From positions 62,001-126,000 of the forward strand of contig JADJTK010000001.1 of NCBI GenBank assembly GCA_016711225.1: a stretch of 64,000 nucleotides of DNA. Direction: 5' to 3'. This DNA comes from Opitutaceae bacterium. GTDB lineage: Bacteria > Verrucomicrobiota > Verrucomicrobiia > Opitutales > Opitutaceae. Position 1 is the stretch's first letter; every line of letters begins with the position of its first letter. The position numbers and the translations under genes were made by a program. The notes under the pieces are model-generated. The model saw only the letters and a list, made by a program, of their open reading frames with translations, was not told the origin of the DNA and did not search any database. Positions 1 to 7,775 of the stretch are shown here, piece by piece.

Positions 1-642
1 GGCGGGGATGCCGGCCGTGGCCGCCTGTTGCTCGAGGGCTTGGCGCACCGGCCCGTCCCCGAGCGGTTGATATTGATTGAACAGAGGCTCGATCAGGAGC
101 GGGGAAAGCAGGAGAACCACGACCAACCCCAGAGCAGCCAATCCGCTCGACCAGAGCCACCAGCGCTCCCGCGCACGATGGAGGAAGAAATACACGCCCG
201 TCAGGAACAGGCCGAGGATCACCGCCGACAGCAGCAGTGAGAGTCCGGCCTGGAAGAGGTGATCTCCCAGCGGCTGGCTGGTTCGGCCATAGTGCGCCTC
301 GCGCCACCACTCCGTATAGAGACTCCATGGCAACGCGAGCAGAGCGGACGCGATAATGTACACGGTGCAGACGCCGAAGGTGCGCACGAGGGTGGATCGC
401 CGCTCCCACCGCATCCACAACCGGGCCAGCAACCGGCTGCGCAGCAGCAGCCAGGCAATCAGGAAGGCGACGACCAGCTCCCAGCCGGCGATCCACTCGG
501 ATCCGGTCGTGTACGCGCCGGCCCGTTGCAGGGCATCCGTGCCCAAGGCGTCGACCGCCTGCCGTGCCGTTGTCACCGGATCCATGGTCGGCGACGCCGG
601 GTTCAGTGCCGCGGCGGCGAGAAATGAAACGAAACCACACAT
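1..642 (-). CDS. M48 family metalloprotease with Ste24/CAAX-type N-terminal membrane domain, partial (C-terminus beyond left edge)
   Basis: The reverse strand reads open from ATG at 642 to base 1 (214 codons) without a stop. The first 19 residues are signal-like (MCGFVSFLAAAALNPASPT). Hydrophobic stretches follow at about 49-65, 83-98 and 126-145, and the last visible part reads LLIEPLFNQYQPLGDGPVR then AGIP. An IEPLFN-Y-PL-DGP-R block is the known junction between the N-terminal helices of Ste24-like CAAX proteases and the M48 catalytic domain, which must lie to the left of the window. The HExxH motif is therefore not visible. Role by family: zinc-dependent endopeptidase of the inner membrane. 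No partner gene is visible on this side. Recognition of the N-terminal family is good; the catalytic half is inferred. Confidence 0.8.
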   Translation of the reverse strand, partial: MCGFVSFLAAAALNPASPTMDPVTTARQAVDALGTDALQRAGAYTTGSEWIAGWELVVAFLIAWLLLRSRLLARLWMRWERRSTLVRTFGVCTVYIIASALLALPWSLYTEWWREAHYGRTSQPLGDHLFQAGLSLLLSAVILGLFLTGVYFFLHRARERWWLWSSGLAALGLVVVLLLSPLLIEPLFNQYQPLGDGPVRQALEQQAATAGIPA

Positions 643-947
643 GGGACGGCACCTTGGCGCCCGTCTCCACTTTTGCCAAGACGGGAAGGGGTGGCTGTGT
701 CACACGGACGATTCGACCAACCGAGGTGGACCGCGTTGTCGTCAACGCGGGAGACGCGCTTGGGGTCAATCGCGCCCACCTGTTGACGCTACGGCCCTCC
801 GCTTCCCGCGGCGTCTTTTGCTGTAACTCGGGGCGGAGACTCCGGCGCAGCGAGTCGCCTTGTTGAGTTCCAGATTCTTCAGGACGCTGGGGAGAACAAA
901 TGCGTCGCCCGCCCCGAGAAGTCGGCGCAGGCTCAGTACGGAACGCC
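643..947. other. Intergenic stretch with a dispersed repeat copy
   Basis: No convincing gene. It lies between the M48 start and the stop of the SGNH hydrolase, both on the minus strand, so it must hold the M48 promoter. Bases 715-780 closely resemble 6405-6459 (shared GACCAA, GGTGGACC, TCAACGCGG, ACGCGCTTGGGG and CGCGCCCACC blocks), so this is a copy of a dispersed repeat. Confidence 0.5.
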
Positions 948-2054
948 TCACCAGGCCATGAGCTGGCGGAGATGGGCGGTCAGCTCGGCGGCGTTGCGCT
1001 GCGATTGCGCGCGGCTGGGATGCCAGTCAGCGCCGAAGCCGAGCGGGCCCTGGGCGGTGAGCTCGAAATAGGAAACACGCGGCGCGAGCTTGGGCGGAAG
1101 GGTTGCCTGCACGCGGCGCAAGGCGTCGCGCAGTTCGGCACGGTTGTTCATGGGGCCTTGGAGGAGGACGAGCTTGGCCCGCGGGTACTGCTGAAGGAGC
1201 TGCGTAGTGAATTGGCGGTAGGCGGCGACGAACTTGTCCACATCGGGCCCGCTCGTGCTGAAATCATTCGTGCCAAGGTTGATGCAGATCACCTGCGGCT
1301 TGAAGCGGTCCGGCTTCCACCGGGGCTGCTCGGTCTGGAAAAACTGGCGCGGGTAGATCGCCGGCATGGCGTCGGGGTTGCCCTCGCGCGGGCCGTTGTA
1401 ATTGCGGAGCATCCCGATGCCGGAGCGCGAGACGACGACGTAGTCGGCCTGCAGCGCCTCGACGGTGAGGCCGGTGTAGCCGTCGCAGAAGTTCTCGGTG
1501 TCGGCGGTGAAGCGCAGCTTGGGATCATCGACCTCGACGCCGTAGCCGCAGGTGATCGAGTCACCGACGAAAAGGATACGGCGGTCCGGCTCCCGGCCCC
1601 ACGGCAGCACGCTGGCGCCCGGGCTTAGCGTGAACCCGAGGAAGCGCGGCAGGCCGAGCATGGCCTCGGTCACGCGGACGATTTCGACGGTGTGTTCGCC
1701 GGGCGGGAGACCGGTGGCGAGGTTGTAGGTGCCGTCGGGGGCGTCGAGGCGGAGCTTGGCGCGGCGCTCGCCGTCGATGCGCACCAACACGAAGTTGGCC
1801 TTGGTGTCGTCGATCATCCGCATGGACACGGCGGTGCCCTTGAACCGCAGGCGAACGCGCGCGCCACTCCAGCCGAGCGCGACCTGTCCGGCGGCGACCT
1901 CGCCAGTGCGGCCAGAGTAGTGCAACTCCTGATGGGCGGGGCTTACGCCCAGGGCGTCGGTCGCCGGAGGAGAGGCTAGGATCTGGGTGGTCAGTGCCAG
2001 GGCCAGCAGAAGGGGCCGAAGCAGATGCGGTAAGGCAAAGCAGGAGTCTTTCAT
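948..2054 (-). CDS. Secreted SGNH/GDSL esterase, CE2 acetylesterase-like
   Basis: Predicted carbohydrate acetyl-esterase of 368 residues. I chose ATG at 2054 because it begins a clean signal peptide (MKDSCFALPH then a leucine/alanine core ending near ASPP); the frame stays open 60 codons further upstream but that part is not protein-like. Residues about 45-145 form the jelly-roll domain typical of CE2 esterases (HYSGRTG, RFKGTAVSMRM, FVLVRIDG). The SGNH hydrolase domain follows: block I FVGDSITCGYG with Ser167, block III GTND at 261-264, block V DWHP with Asp343 and His345. All catalytic residues are present. By family it deacetylates xylan or other polysaccharides in the periplasm or outside. 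It stands alone on the minus strand. Exact substrate unknown. Confidence 0.85.
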   Translation of the reverse strand: MKDSCFALPHLLRPLLLALALTTQILASPPATDALGVSPAHQELHYSGRTGEVAAGQVALGWSGARVRLRFKGTAVSMRMIDDTKANFVLVRIDGERRAKLRLDAPDGTYNLATGLPPGEHTVEIVRVTEAMLGLPRFLGFTLSPGASVLPWGREPDRRILFVGDSITCGYGVEVDDPKLRFTADTENFCDGYTGLTVEALQADYVVVSRSGIGMLRNYNGPREGNPDAMPAIYPRQFFQTEQPRWKPDRFKPQVICINLGTNDFSTSGPDVDKFVAAYRQFTTQLLQQYPRAKLVLLQGPMNNRAELRDALRRVQATLPPKLAPRVSYFELTAQGPLGFGADWHPSRAQSQRNAAELTAHLRQLMAW

Positions 2055-2228
2055 AGTGAACAGCGGAGGGAAACGTGCGGCTCCGATCACGCGGCAATGC
2101 CGACAGAAACCAAACCAAAAGACATCGCCCGCGCTGCGGCTGTGTGCTTGCGGCGGAAGAACGGGCGGAAAGGGGGCGAACTTAGAATTTTGCACCGACC
2201 AACCCGGGGGAACCGGAACTAGCAGAGG

Positions 2229-2463
2229 GATCAAACAACGGGCAGGTCACGTTTCCGAAATGGACCGACGCCACCGACCTGCACTATGTCGTCGAAGTCT
2301 CGGACGATCTCGTCACCTGGAGTTCCGAATCACCGGATGTCGTGATTGTGTTGAGACGATCGCCCCGATAGGCCCCAACCAAGTGCAGGTGACCGTCCGG
2401 GATCTCGTCGCGGTTTCCGACTCCTCGCGGCGTTTCATCCGTCCTCGTGTGGCGGCGCAGTAG
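2229..2463 (+). pseudogene. Frameshifted C-terminal remnant of a large secreted/autotransporter-like protein
   Basis: Two short reading frames join into one plausible protein end. The first, from about 2229, reads VTFPKWTDATDLHYVVEVS then DDLVTWSS and is stopped by TAG at 2370. The second, in a shifted frame, reads VQVTVRDLVAVSDSSRRFIR and ends with TAG at 2461-2463. The pattern YVVEVSDDLVTWSS ... VTVRDL ... RRFIRLRV resembles C-terminal tails I associate with long secreted proteins of Opitutaceae. The frameshift lies near 2349-2355. No upstream body of such a gene exists here, because 2228 and before belongs to the upstream region of the SGNH gene on the other strand. Best read as a truncated, decayed fragment left by a rearrangement. 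Confidence 0.5.
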
Positions 2464-2608
2464 GCGTTCGAGATTTGATGCATGCGGAGTTCCGGCGCCG
2501 CAACCGCGTGGCGCCGGCCTCCGTGCCGGCGAAACCCGATCCCGTAGGCACCGAGGGAAACCGAGGGAGTACGGAAGGCAGCGTTTTTGGCCTGTCCCTT
2601 TCAGATCT

Positions 2609-3796
2609 CTACAATTTCAAAAGGCGTTTTACCTCGGCCTCCAGCTTGGGACCGCGTGCGTCCGTGCACACGACCTTGCCGTCTTGGTCTAGCAGGTACA
2701 TCGCGGGGATGGAGTTGATCGCGTGCAGAGTGGAGATGTCGTTCTTCCAACCCTTGCCGTCGAAATACTGCGGCCACGGCATGTTCTCCTTGGTGGTGAA
2801 GTCGCTGAGAATCTTTCTCGCGGCGGTCATTTTGTCCGCCGTCTGCTCCGGCGTGTCCGTGGACTGGAGTCGACCGTCTTCCAGCGCGATGCCGACGACC
2901 TCAAACCCCTTGTCGTGGTAGGCGGCGTAGACCTTTTTCACATTCGGCAATTCGGCGATACACGGGCCGCACCACGTGGCCCAGAAATCGACCAGGACGA
3001 CCTTGCCTCGTAATTGGGCGAGATCCACTTCGCGGCCGTCGACGGCGGTGAATTTCATCTCAAGTGGCGCCCGCCGCAGCTCGGCCGCATGCAACTTCTT
3101 CGTCGCGAGCTCGCTGATCTTGGCGTTCGAACTCGCCGCCATCTTCGTCAGGGTCGGGTCGGTGTAGGCCGGATCGCGCCGCGTCATGAGGTTCAGGTAT
3201 TGGGAGGCGAGCGTGGCGGGGATGGAGCTCGTGGGAAATTTTTGGGCGAATGCCTCGATCTTGGCCCAATACTCGATCAGTTCGGTGTTCGACCAACCAC
3301 GGGCTGCGCCGAGCTCGCGTTTGAGTTCCTGGCTCGCGATGAGCGCCCGTTGGTTGTCGGTCGCATCAGGCGCGGCAAACATGGCGGCGGAGAGGCCGTC
3401 GAGTTTCTTCATCCATGTCGCGCGGGCCTCTTGATCGGTGAGACTGAAGAGCGCGCGCATCCGCTCCGTGTCGGTAGCCGTGGCCGGAGGTTCGGCGCCG
3501 GGAGGGTAGGGTTTTAAGAAGAGGCGCGGACGTTCGATCATGAGTACAACGGCCTGCCAGCGGCGTGGATCGGTGGGATAGCGTTCGATGAACTGGAGTG
3601 CCTTTTCGTTATAGCGCGCCGCGTAGTCGTCCATCCAACGCATCCTCTGGTCGTTTTTCAACTGGTCGCCATTGGCTGGCTCCTCGGAGGCGATCGCCTG
3701 GAGGACGGCCCAGTCGGCATCGGCAGCCGGGTCGGCCGCGCGGGCGAATCCGGTGAGGCCGACGAGAATGAAGAGGGAGAGGAGGTACATTTTCAT
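2609..3796 (-). CDS. TlpA-like periplasmic thioredoxin-family protein
   Basis: 395 residues with an N-terminal signal peptide (MKMYLLSLFILVGLTGFARA). Residues 22-240 are a helical region of unknown role; residues about 245-395 are a thioredoxin fold of the TlpA/ResA/AhpC-TSA type. The active site is WCGPC at 275-279 (Cys276 and Cys279) in the context VDFWATWCGPCIAELP, and the cis-proline is in SIPAMYLLD near residue 364. It probably reduces or repairs disulphides of exported proteins. It is the third gene of a same-strand run behind the GntR regulator and the membrane protein, 60 bases after the latter, so co-transcription is possible. Family assignment is firm; the client protein is unknown. 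Confidence 0.88.
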   Translation of the reverse strand: MKMYLLSLFILVGLTGFARAADPAADADWAVLQAIASEEPANGDQLKNDQRMRWMDDYAARYNEKALQFIERYPTDPRRWQAVVLMIERPRLFLKPYPPGAEPPATATDTERMRALFSLTDQEARATWMKKLDGLSAAMFAAPDATDNQRALIASQELKRELGAARGWSNTELIEYWAKIEAFAQKFPTSSIPATLASQYLNLMTRRDPAYTDPTLTKMAASSNAKISELATKKLHAAELRRAPLEMKFTAVDGREVDLAQLRGKVVLVDFWATWCGPCIAELPNVKKVYAAYHDKGFEVVGIALEDGRLQSTDTPEQTADKMTAARKILSDFTTKENMPWPQYFDGKGWKNDISTLHAINSIPAMYLLDQDGKVVCTDARGPKLEAEVKRLLKL

Positions 3797-3856
3797 GGGC
3801 GCGAGAACATTGCGTGCGGAGTTGGAGGGGGGGAGGTAACGGGACCCTCAGGTTGT

Positions 3857-4807
3857 TCAGGACACCGGCGCAGCCGCTGATTTATTGATTTTCCACGCGG
3901 CGTCCATCATTGCGGGGCTGTAGGGCGCGGGCACCACGCCCTCCGAGGCATAGACATATAAGGCACAGCGGTAGACGTGCCCAGCCACCGCGACGAGAAA
4001 GGCCAAGGAAAGCATCGCCACGAGCCAGACCAGGACCGCCAGCACTATGGGTGCTGCGGAATTCAGCATCATCGTGAGCGCGACGGCACCGGCGAGGAAA
4101 ACGACGGAACCGAGCAACACGAGCCATGAGCCGATGGTCAGACCGACGTAACTGATCAGAGATTCGCCCCAGGTTTTCCGGAGGGTCCCGGCCGAGCTGC
4201 GTAGCAACATAAGCGGGTTGGTGCCGCCGTCCCGGATCATGACCGGAATCACAAAGACCGACGCCACACTCCAGACCATGCCGACGAATCGCATCACCCA
4301 CCGGCCGATCCAGCCAAAGCGTTCCTCCAGCATCTTGATGATCAGGCCGACGAGCCCGGCAAAGAGACTCCATGCTAGAATCGTGGTCACCCGCTGACTG
4401 GCGAAGCGCAGGCCGGCGCGGATAGAGACCGGGTCGCCGGCCAGCGCCTTGAGGATCTCATGATAGAAGGCCACGTTGAAGAACGTAGCCGTGAACATTG
4501 ACACCATATAGACGACGACGGCGTAGCCGTAGAGGATTGCATTGGGGTGCAGGGCGGAACGGCTGCCATCCAATTCGAAATCCAAGCCCAACTGATGGCC
4601 GAGGGTCCGCCAATGGGCCAGGTCCAGGAGATCATGACCACTCGGGTAGAGCAGGGCGGGGGCGACGAAAAAGAGCAGCATGATTACCGAGCAGACCGAG
4701 GTCACGATCGGGAAGAGGAACAACCTCTTGTTTTGCCGCAGAACTTGGAGCGACGTGGTGAACAGCAGCCAGCTGCGGCTGAGTTTGCTGGGAGCGGGGT
4801 CAGACAT
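3857..4807 (-). CDS. Multi-pass membrane protein, DUF6159-like
   Basis: 316 residues with about six hydrophobic segments. The start SRSWLLFTTSLQVLRQNKRL followed by LFLFPIVTSV is the hallmark of a family of uncharacterised membrane proteins (DUF6159 type), in which a short amphipathic W-x(5)-S-x(2)-VL-x(3)-K-x(2)-LFP segment precedes the first membrane helix. There are no catalytic motifs. The ATG at 4807 lies inside the last codons of the GntR gene (8-base overlap), so the two are translationally coupled. YtrA-type GntR regulators usually control an adjacent membrane or transport function, which fits. What it transports or senses cannot be told. Confidence 0.75.
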   Translation of the reverse strand: MSDPAPSKLSRSWLLFTTSLQVLRQNKRLFLFPIVTSVCSVIMLLFFVAPALLYPSGHDLLDLAHWRTLGHQLGLDFELDGSRSALHPNAILYGYAVVVYMVSMFTATFFNVAFYHEILKALAGDPVSIRAGLRFASQRVTTILAWSLFAGLVGLIIKMLEERFGWIGRWVMRFVGMVWSVASVFVIPVMIRDGGTNPLMLLRSSAGTLRKTWGESLISYVGLTIGSWLVLLGSVVFLAGAVALTMMLNSAAPIVLAVLVWLVAMLSLAFLVAVAGHVYRCALYVYASEGVVPAPYSPAMMDAAWKINKSAAAPVS

Positions 4808-5198
4808 GGGATTTTCTTTGGGTTAGGTTTTGGATGATTTGTTCGAGGGAAATGCCGTGGCTGCGTGCTTCGGCGGCAAAGCGCGCGCTAAGTTCATCGA
4901 CCTTAGCGCGGGTTTCGGTGGCGGACCGTTTCGGCGCCGGTGGCGGGGCCGAAACAAAGCAGCCACTGCCGTGTTCCGCGGAGAGGAGGCCCAGGTGTTC
5001 CAGTTCGCGATAAGCCTTGGCGACAGTGTTTGGGTTGACCGCCAGCTGCTGATGGAGCGCACGAATGGTCGGCAGTTGGTCGCCCTCCTTGAGCCGGCCT
5101 GCTGTGATCGCCGCCTGCACCTGGTGGATGATCTGCTTGTAGACTGGAATTCCAGAGTGAAATTCGATTTTCCACGACGAGGCGTCCAAGGGTTCCAT
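4800..5198 (-). CDS. GntR-family transcriptional regulator, YtrA subfamily
   Basis: 132 residues: a winged-helix DNA-binding domain at about 12-80 and a short C-terminal helical tail, without a large effector domain, which marks the YtrA subfamily. Diagnostic GntR residues are GIPVYKQI, GDQLPTIRALHQQLAVNPNT, VAKAYRELEHLGLL and HGSGCFV. It presumably represses its own operon, which also carries the membrane protein (8-base overlap) and perhaps the TlpA-like gene. A palindromic site and a promoter lie immediately before the ATG (see 5203-5236). The predicted transcript start is only about 5 bases before the ATG, so the mRNA may be nearly leaderless. The effector is unknown. Confidence 0.93.
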   Translation of the reverse strand: MEPLDASSWKIEFHSGIPVYKQIIHQVQAAITAGRLKEGDQLPTIRALHQQLAVNPNTVAKAYRELEHLGLLSAEHGSGCFVSAPPPAPKRSATETRAKVDELSARFAAEARSHGISLEQIIQNLTQRKSHV

Positions 5199-5202
5199 AG
5201 TG

Positions 5203-5236
5203 TGCTACTACAATAGTACACATGCCTGGGTGTCAA
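5203..5236 (-). promoter_or_regulatory. Promoter with overlapping palindromic operator of the GntR operon
   Basis: On the minus strand a perfect TTGACA (5236-5231) is followed after 15 bases by TATTGT (5215-5210). The 13-base palindrome TACTA-CAA-TAGTA (5206-5218) covers that -10-like box and ends 7 bases before the regulator ATG at 5198. A repressor bound there would occlude RNA polymerase, so autorepression by the GntR protein is the natural inference. The spacing of the -10 box is short, so the exact promoter call is tentative; the palindrome is certain. Confidence 0.55.
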
Positions 5237-5430
5237 ATGGGAATCGCGGCATTTGCGTAGCCTCAACGCCCACCATCGGTAGGGGGCCGACAGGGACCGG
5301 TCGGCAGAGGAGAGACTTCCCGCGGGTAGCTTCGCGAGGAATGTGTGAAGGTGGGTCGGGCCGGGGCTGGGCGATGGACTTCCCGGTTGGGGACCGGAAA
5401 CTCCGGACTGCCCACGCCCGACACCTATCC

Positions 5431-5760
5431 ATGAACACCTCCGCCCTTATCCACGTCGCGCTGCCGCAAGCCGTCTCGATCGCCGTCTTCATCCTCGCCT
5501 GCCGGGCTTACCTCCAGCACCGCAGCTTTGGGTTTCTGCTGCTCGTCTTCGGCTTCGGAATCGGAGCGCTGCTCGCCACCTCGTCCCTGATCACCTTCTT
5601 TGGAGGCCCAGCCTTGCTCGCTGAACTGCAGGCGCAGGTGCCCGGTCTGTGGATCGCGACGACCTTCGGTGCGACGTTGTGTTTCCTGCTCGGATTCCTC
5701 CTGCTCGGAAAAGGCTCCACCGCCGCGGCACCGCGGAGCAAAGGATCGTCTGCGAAATAG
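5431..5760 (+). CDS. Small hypothetical membrane protein
   Basis: 109 residues starting at ATG 5431 (MNTSALIHVALPQAVSIAVF). Three hydrophobic segments are visible (about 8-24, 31-55 and 73-93) and the tail is short and basic (RSKGSSAK). No family recognised. I chose this start because codons upstream in the same frame are not protein-like and the gene then begins directly with the first helix. It is divergent from the GntR operon and 79 bases before the next gene on the same strand. Confidence 0.6.
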   Translation: MNTSALIHVALPQAVSIAVFILACRAYLQHRSFGFLLLVFGFGIGALLATSSLITFFGGPALLAELQAQVPGLWIATTFGATLCFLLGFLLLGKGSTAAAPRSKGSSAK

Positions 5761-5839
5761 AGAAGGGCACCTCGGGGTGGACGAAAACGGGCACAACGAG
5801 TTGTGTGCCCTGTATTTCGTTTCGGGTTCCCTTTGAGGA

Positions 5840-6331
5840 ATGCCCGCGCCAGCTTGGCTGCGAATGAAGATCCTTCCCCCATGGCTTCCGCCGTTGATTG
5901 CTGCTGGGGCCGTGCTCGGCTTGGTGGCTTACCTTGCGGCGTGGAAGCCGCGGGAGGGCGCGGGCCTATCGTCCGGGCTGACAATGACGAGGGGGACGGA
6001 GGCGGAGGAGCTCTGTGAGGGCTATCCGTGGGAGGATCGTTCCCCGTCTGGTATCCGAGTGATGAATGTGCTCGTGGAATTGGACGGAGTCTACATCGGC
6101 GAGCAGCGCATCCCGTATGAGCAATTTCGGGCGTTTCTGATCCAGCACGCGAAGCACTGGCGGCCGCATCATGTCGTGATTCATGGCCCGATCGACGCCC
6201 GTTTCGGACGCGGCGTGGAGGTGTTCGACACGCTTCGCCGCCTCAACCTGCGCCCGATCTTTGATACGATAGCGCGTGCTCCCGGTACGCGTCTGCCGGC
6301 GCTTGAGATCTGGAACGACGACTACTTCTAG
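5840..6331 (+). CDS. Membrane-anchored hypothetical protein with ExbD-like periplasmic domain
   Basis: 163 residues: one membrane helix at about 14-32 and a C-terminal soluble domain. Residues about 75-140 read VLVELDGVYIGEQRIPYEQFR ... HVVIHGPIDARFGRGVEVFD (broken here for length), which resembles the periplasmic beta-alpha-beta domain of ExbD/TolR (a D-G-x-IxxExIxxxxL pattern and then VxIxxDxxxxxGxVxxV). No ExbB or TonB gene is nearby, so it is unlikely to be a standard energiser subunit. The start is uncertain: ATG 5840 sits directly behind a GAGGA, too close to be an ideal ribosome site, and ATG 5864 is an alternative. Function unknown. Confidence 0.6.
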   Translation: MPAPAWLRMKILPPWLPPLIAAGAVLGLVAYLAAWKPREGAGLSSGLTMTRGTEAEELCEGYPWEDRSPSGIRVMNVLVELDGVYIGEQRIPYEQFRAFLIQHAKHWRPHHVVIHGPIDARFGRGVEVFDTLRRLNLRPIFDTIARAPGTRLPALEIWNDDYF

Positions 6332-6347
6332 AGGACGCGATGGAAGC

Positions 6348-6459
6348 GGCTGAGCGACTGCGTCGCCCAGCTACGACCGCATCCCTGAGTCTCGCCTTTG
6401 GGCTGACCAAGGTGGACCTCAACGCGGTCACACGCGCTTGGGGGTCAAGCGCGCCCACC
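6348..6459. repeat. Dispersed repeat segment shared with 715-780 and 39792-39821
   Basis: Two blocks recur elsewhere in the window. Bases 6348-6377 match 39792-39821 at 26 of 30 positions (both contain CCAGCTACGAC). Bases 6405-6459 resemble 715-780. It lies between convergent genes and shows no coding potential, so it looks like a non-coding dispersed element. Confidence 0.5.
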
Positions 6460-6492
6460 GGCAAGCGGCATGGCCCTGTTGCACGGGCGGCG

Positions 6493-7467
6493 TTAGTTCT
6501 GGCAGCAGCCGTCGCCGCCCTCGCAGCCGGAGCAGGACGAGCAGGCCTCGCGGATCACCTGCGCTCGGATGAAGGTCGTCACCGAACTCTGCGCCAAATC
6601 GAGGACGTGTGTGTGCTGGGCCACGACCTTCAACGAGCCGTCCCCAAATTCGATCTGCATCGGCACCGTGCGCTTCCCTTCGTCGTCGATGCGACTGATG
6701 GTCTCAAAGGGCTCGATGCGCGTCTCTTCGCGGCCCGCCACCAGGACGCGCAGACCGGTATGAATGGTTTTCACCGAACCCAGCCTGCCCGCCGGGGTGA
6801 ACTGGATGGAGTTCAGATCGGCGCTCATGCCGATCATTTCCGCGTCGAAGGCCTTCACCACACCGATGGGCGTGCTCACTTCCTCGACCTTAGCCGGCTC
6901 TGCCGAACGCAGCGTGCCGTCCTCGTAGAGGGAGAATCCTTTGCGGATGCGCATGGGCCCGATCGGCGTCTGGATCGTGATGCGTTCGCTTGGCCAGAGC
7001 GTGAGTGATTTCAGGGCACCGCTCGGATAGAAATGCAGGCTGATGACACAGGCGCGGAACCGGCCCACGGGTAGATCAAAATCCATGGGCTCGGCCAACT
7101 CGGCCTCCTTGCGCTCCGACCAGTAGCCGTCGATCTGGCCGTTCAGGGGGAAGAGGCGGTTGATCTCCCCATTCTCGTGGAAGCTGACCGCCTCGGCCTT
7201 GATCAGGCCCAGCGGGGTCTGCAACGGTGTCGCGCGATCGAGCGCGATGCTCTTGATCCGGCCGTTCTCAAAAAAGCCCAACGAGCGCCGGTCCTTCTTT
7301 TGGCGCTCACCGAGCTCCGCCATCTGGTAGAGCGGGATGATCTCACCAAACGGGGTCTGAAGGCGGTTTTCAGCCATCAGCCGACACGATTTGAGGGCGC
7401 CGGTGGCGTATGTGGCCTGATCTGTGATGCCGGAGACCGTTCCGTAGCTGGTTTCGATGCGATCCAT
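6493..7467 (-). CDS. Uncharacterised repeat protein with cysteine-rich C-terminal tail
   Basis: 324 residues from ATG 7467; the longer open frame upstream is low-complexity and unlikely to be translated. No membrane segment or signal peptide is seen, so it should be cytoplasmic. The body is built of degenerate repeats of about 50 residues in which a T-P-x-G element (LQTPFGEIIPLY, LQTPLGLIKAE, IQTPIGPMRI, VSTPIGVVKAF) alternates with a F/Y-x-E/P-x-G-x-I/L element (FFENGRIKSI, SFHENGEINRLF, YPSGALKSLTL, LYEDGTLRSA), reminiscent of MORN-type antitoxin folds. It ends in CSSCSGCEGGDGCC, six cysteines in 14 residues, which could bind metal. I recall similar proteins of unknown function in spirochaetes and clostridia. 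Upstream lies the disrupted DUF683 gene on the same strand. Confidence 0.6.
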   Translation of the reverse strand: MDRIETSYGTVSGITDQATYATGALKSCRLMAENRLQTPFGEIIPLYQMAELGERQKKDRRSLGFFENGRIKSIALDRATPLQTPLGLIKAEAVSFHENGEINRLFPLNGQIDGYWSERKEAELAEPMDFDLPVGRFRACVISLHFYPSGALKSLTLWPSERITIQTPIGPMRIRKGFSLYEDGTLRSAEPAKVEEVSTPIGVVKAFDAEMIGMSADLNSIQFTPAGRLGSVKTIHTGLRVLVAGREETRIEPFETISRIDDEGKRTVPMQIEFGDGSLKVVAQHTHVLDLAQSSVTTFIRAQVIREACSSCSGCEGGDGCCQN

Positions 7468-7775
7468 AGTGGAACCGGGTCTATGCAGGTCTCGTACCGT
7501 ATCGGGGAAGCTTTGTGCCTTTCTGCTTGGGCGCGGCAATCGGCTCGACACAAGCGGGCCACCTCGACGGTCTCGGGCGAGGCCTCCGCCGCGCGCGGCC
7601 ACCGGGAAGGGTTTCGCGTCGTGCGTTGTTCCGCCGCGTGGTCCTCCGGCCAACCTCGGCGTCAACCACCCAGCGTGGCCAATTTCTGTTTCGCCGCGGC
7701 GAGGCGCTCGTAGGTCTGGAACGTCTTCTGCGCCACCTCCGGAATGCGCTGCCAGTCGGTCGGCAATTCTTCGGA

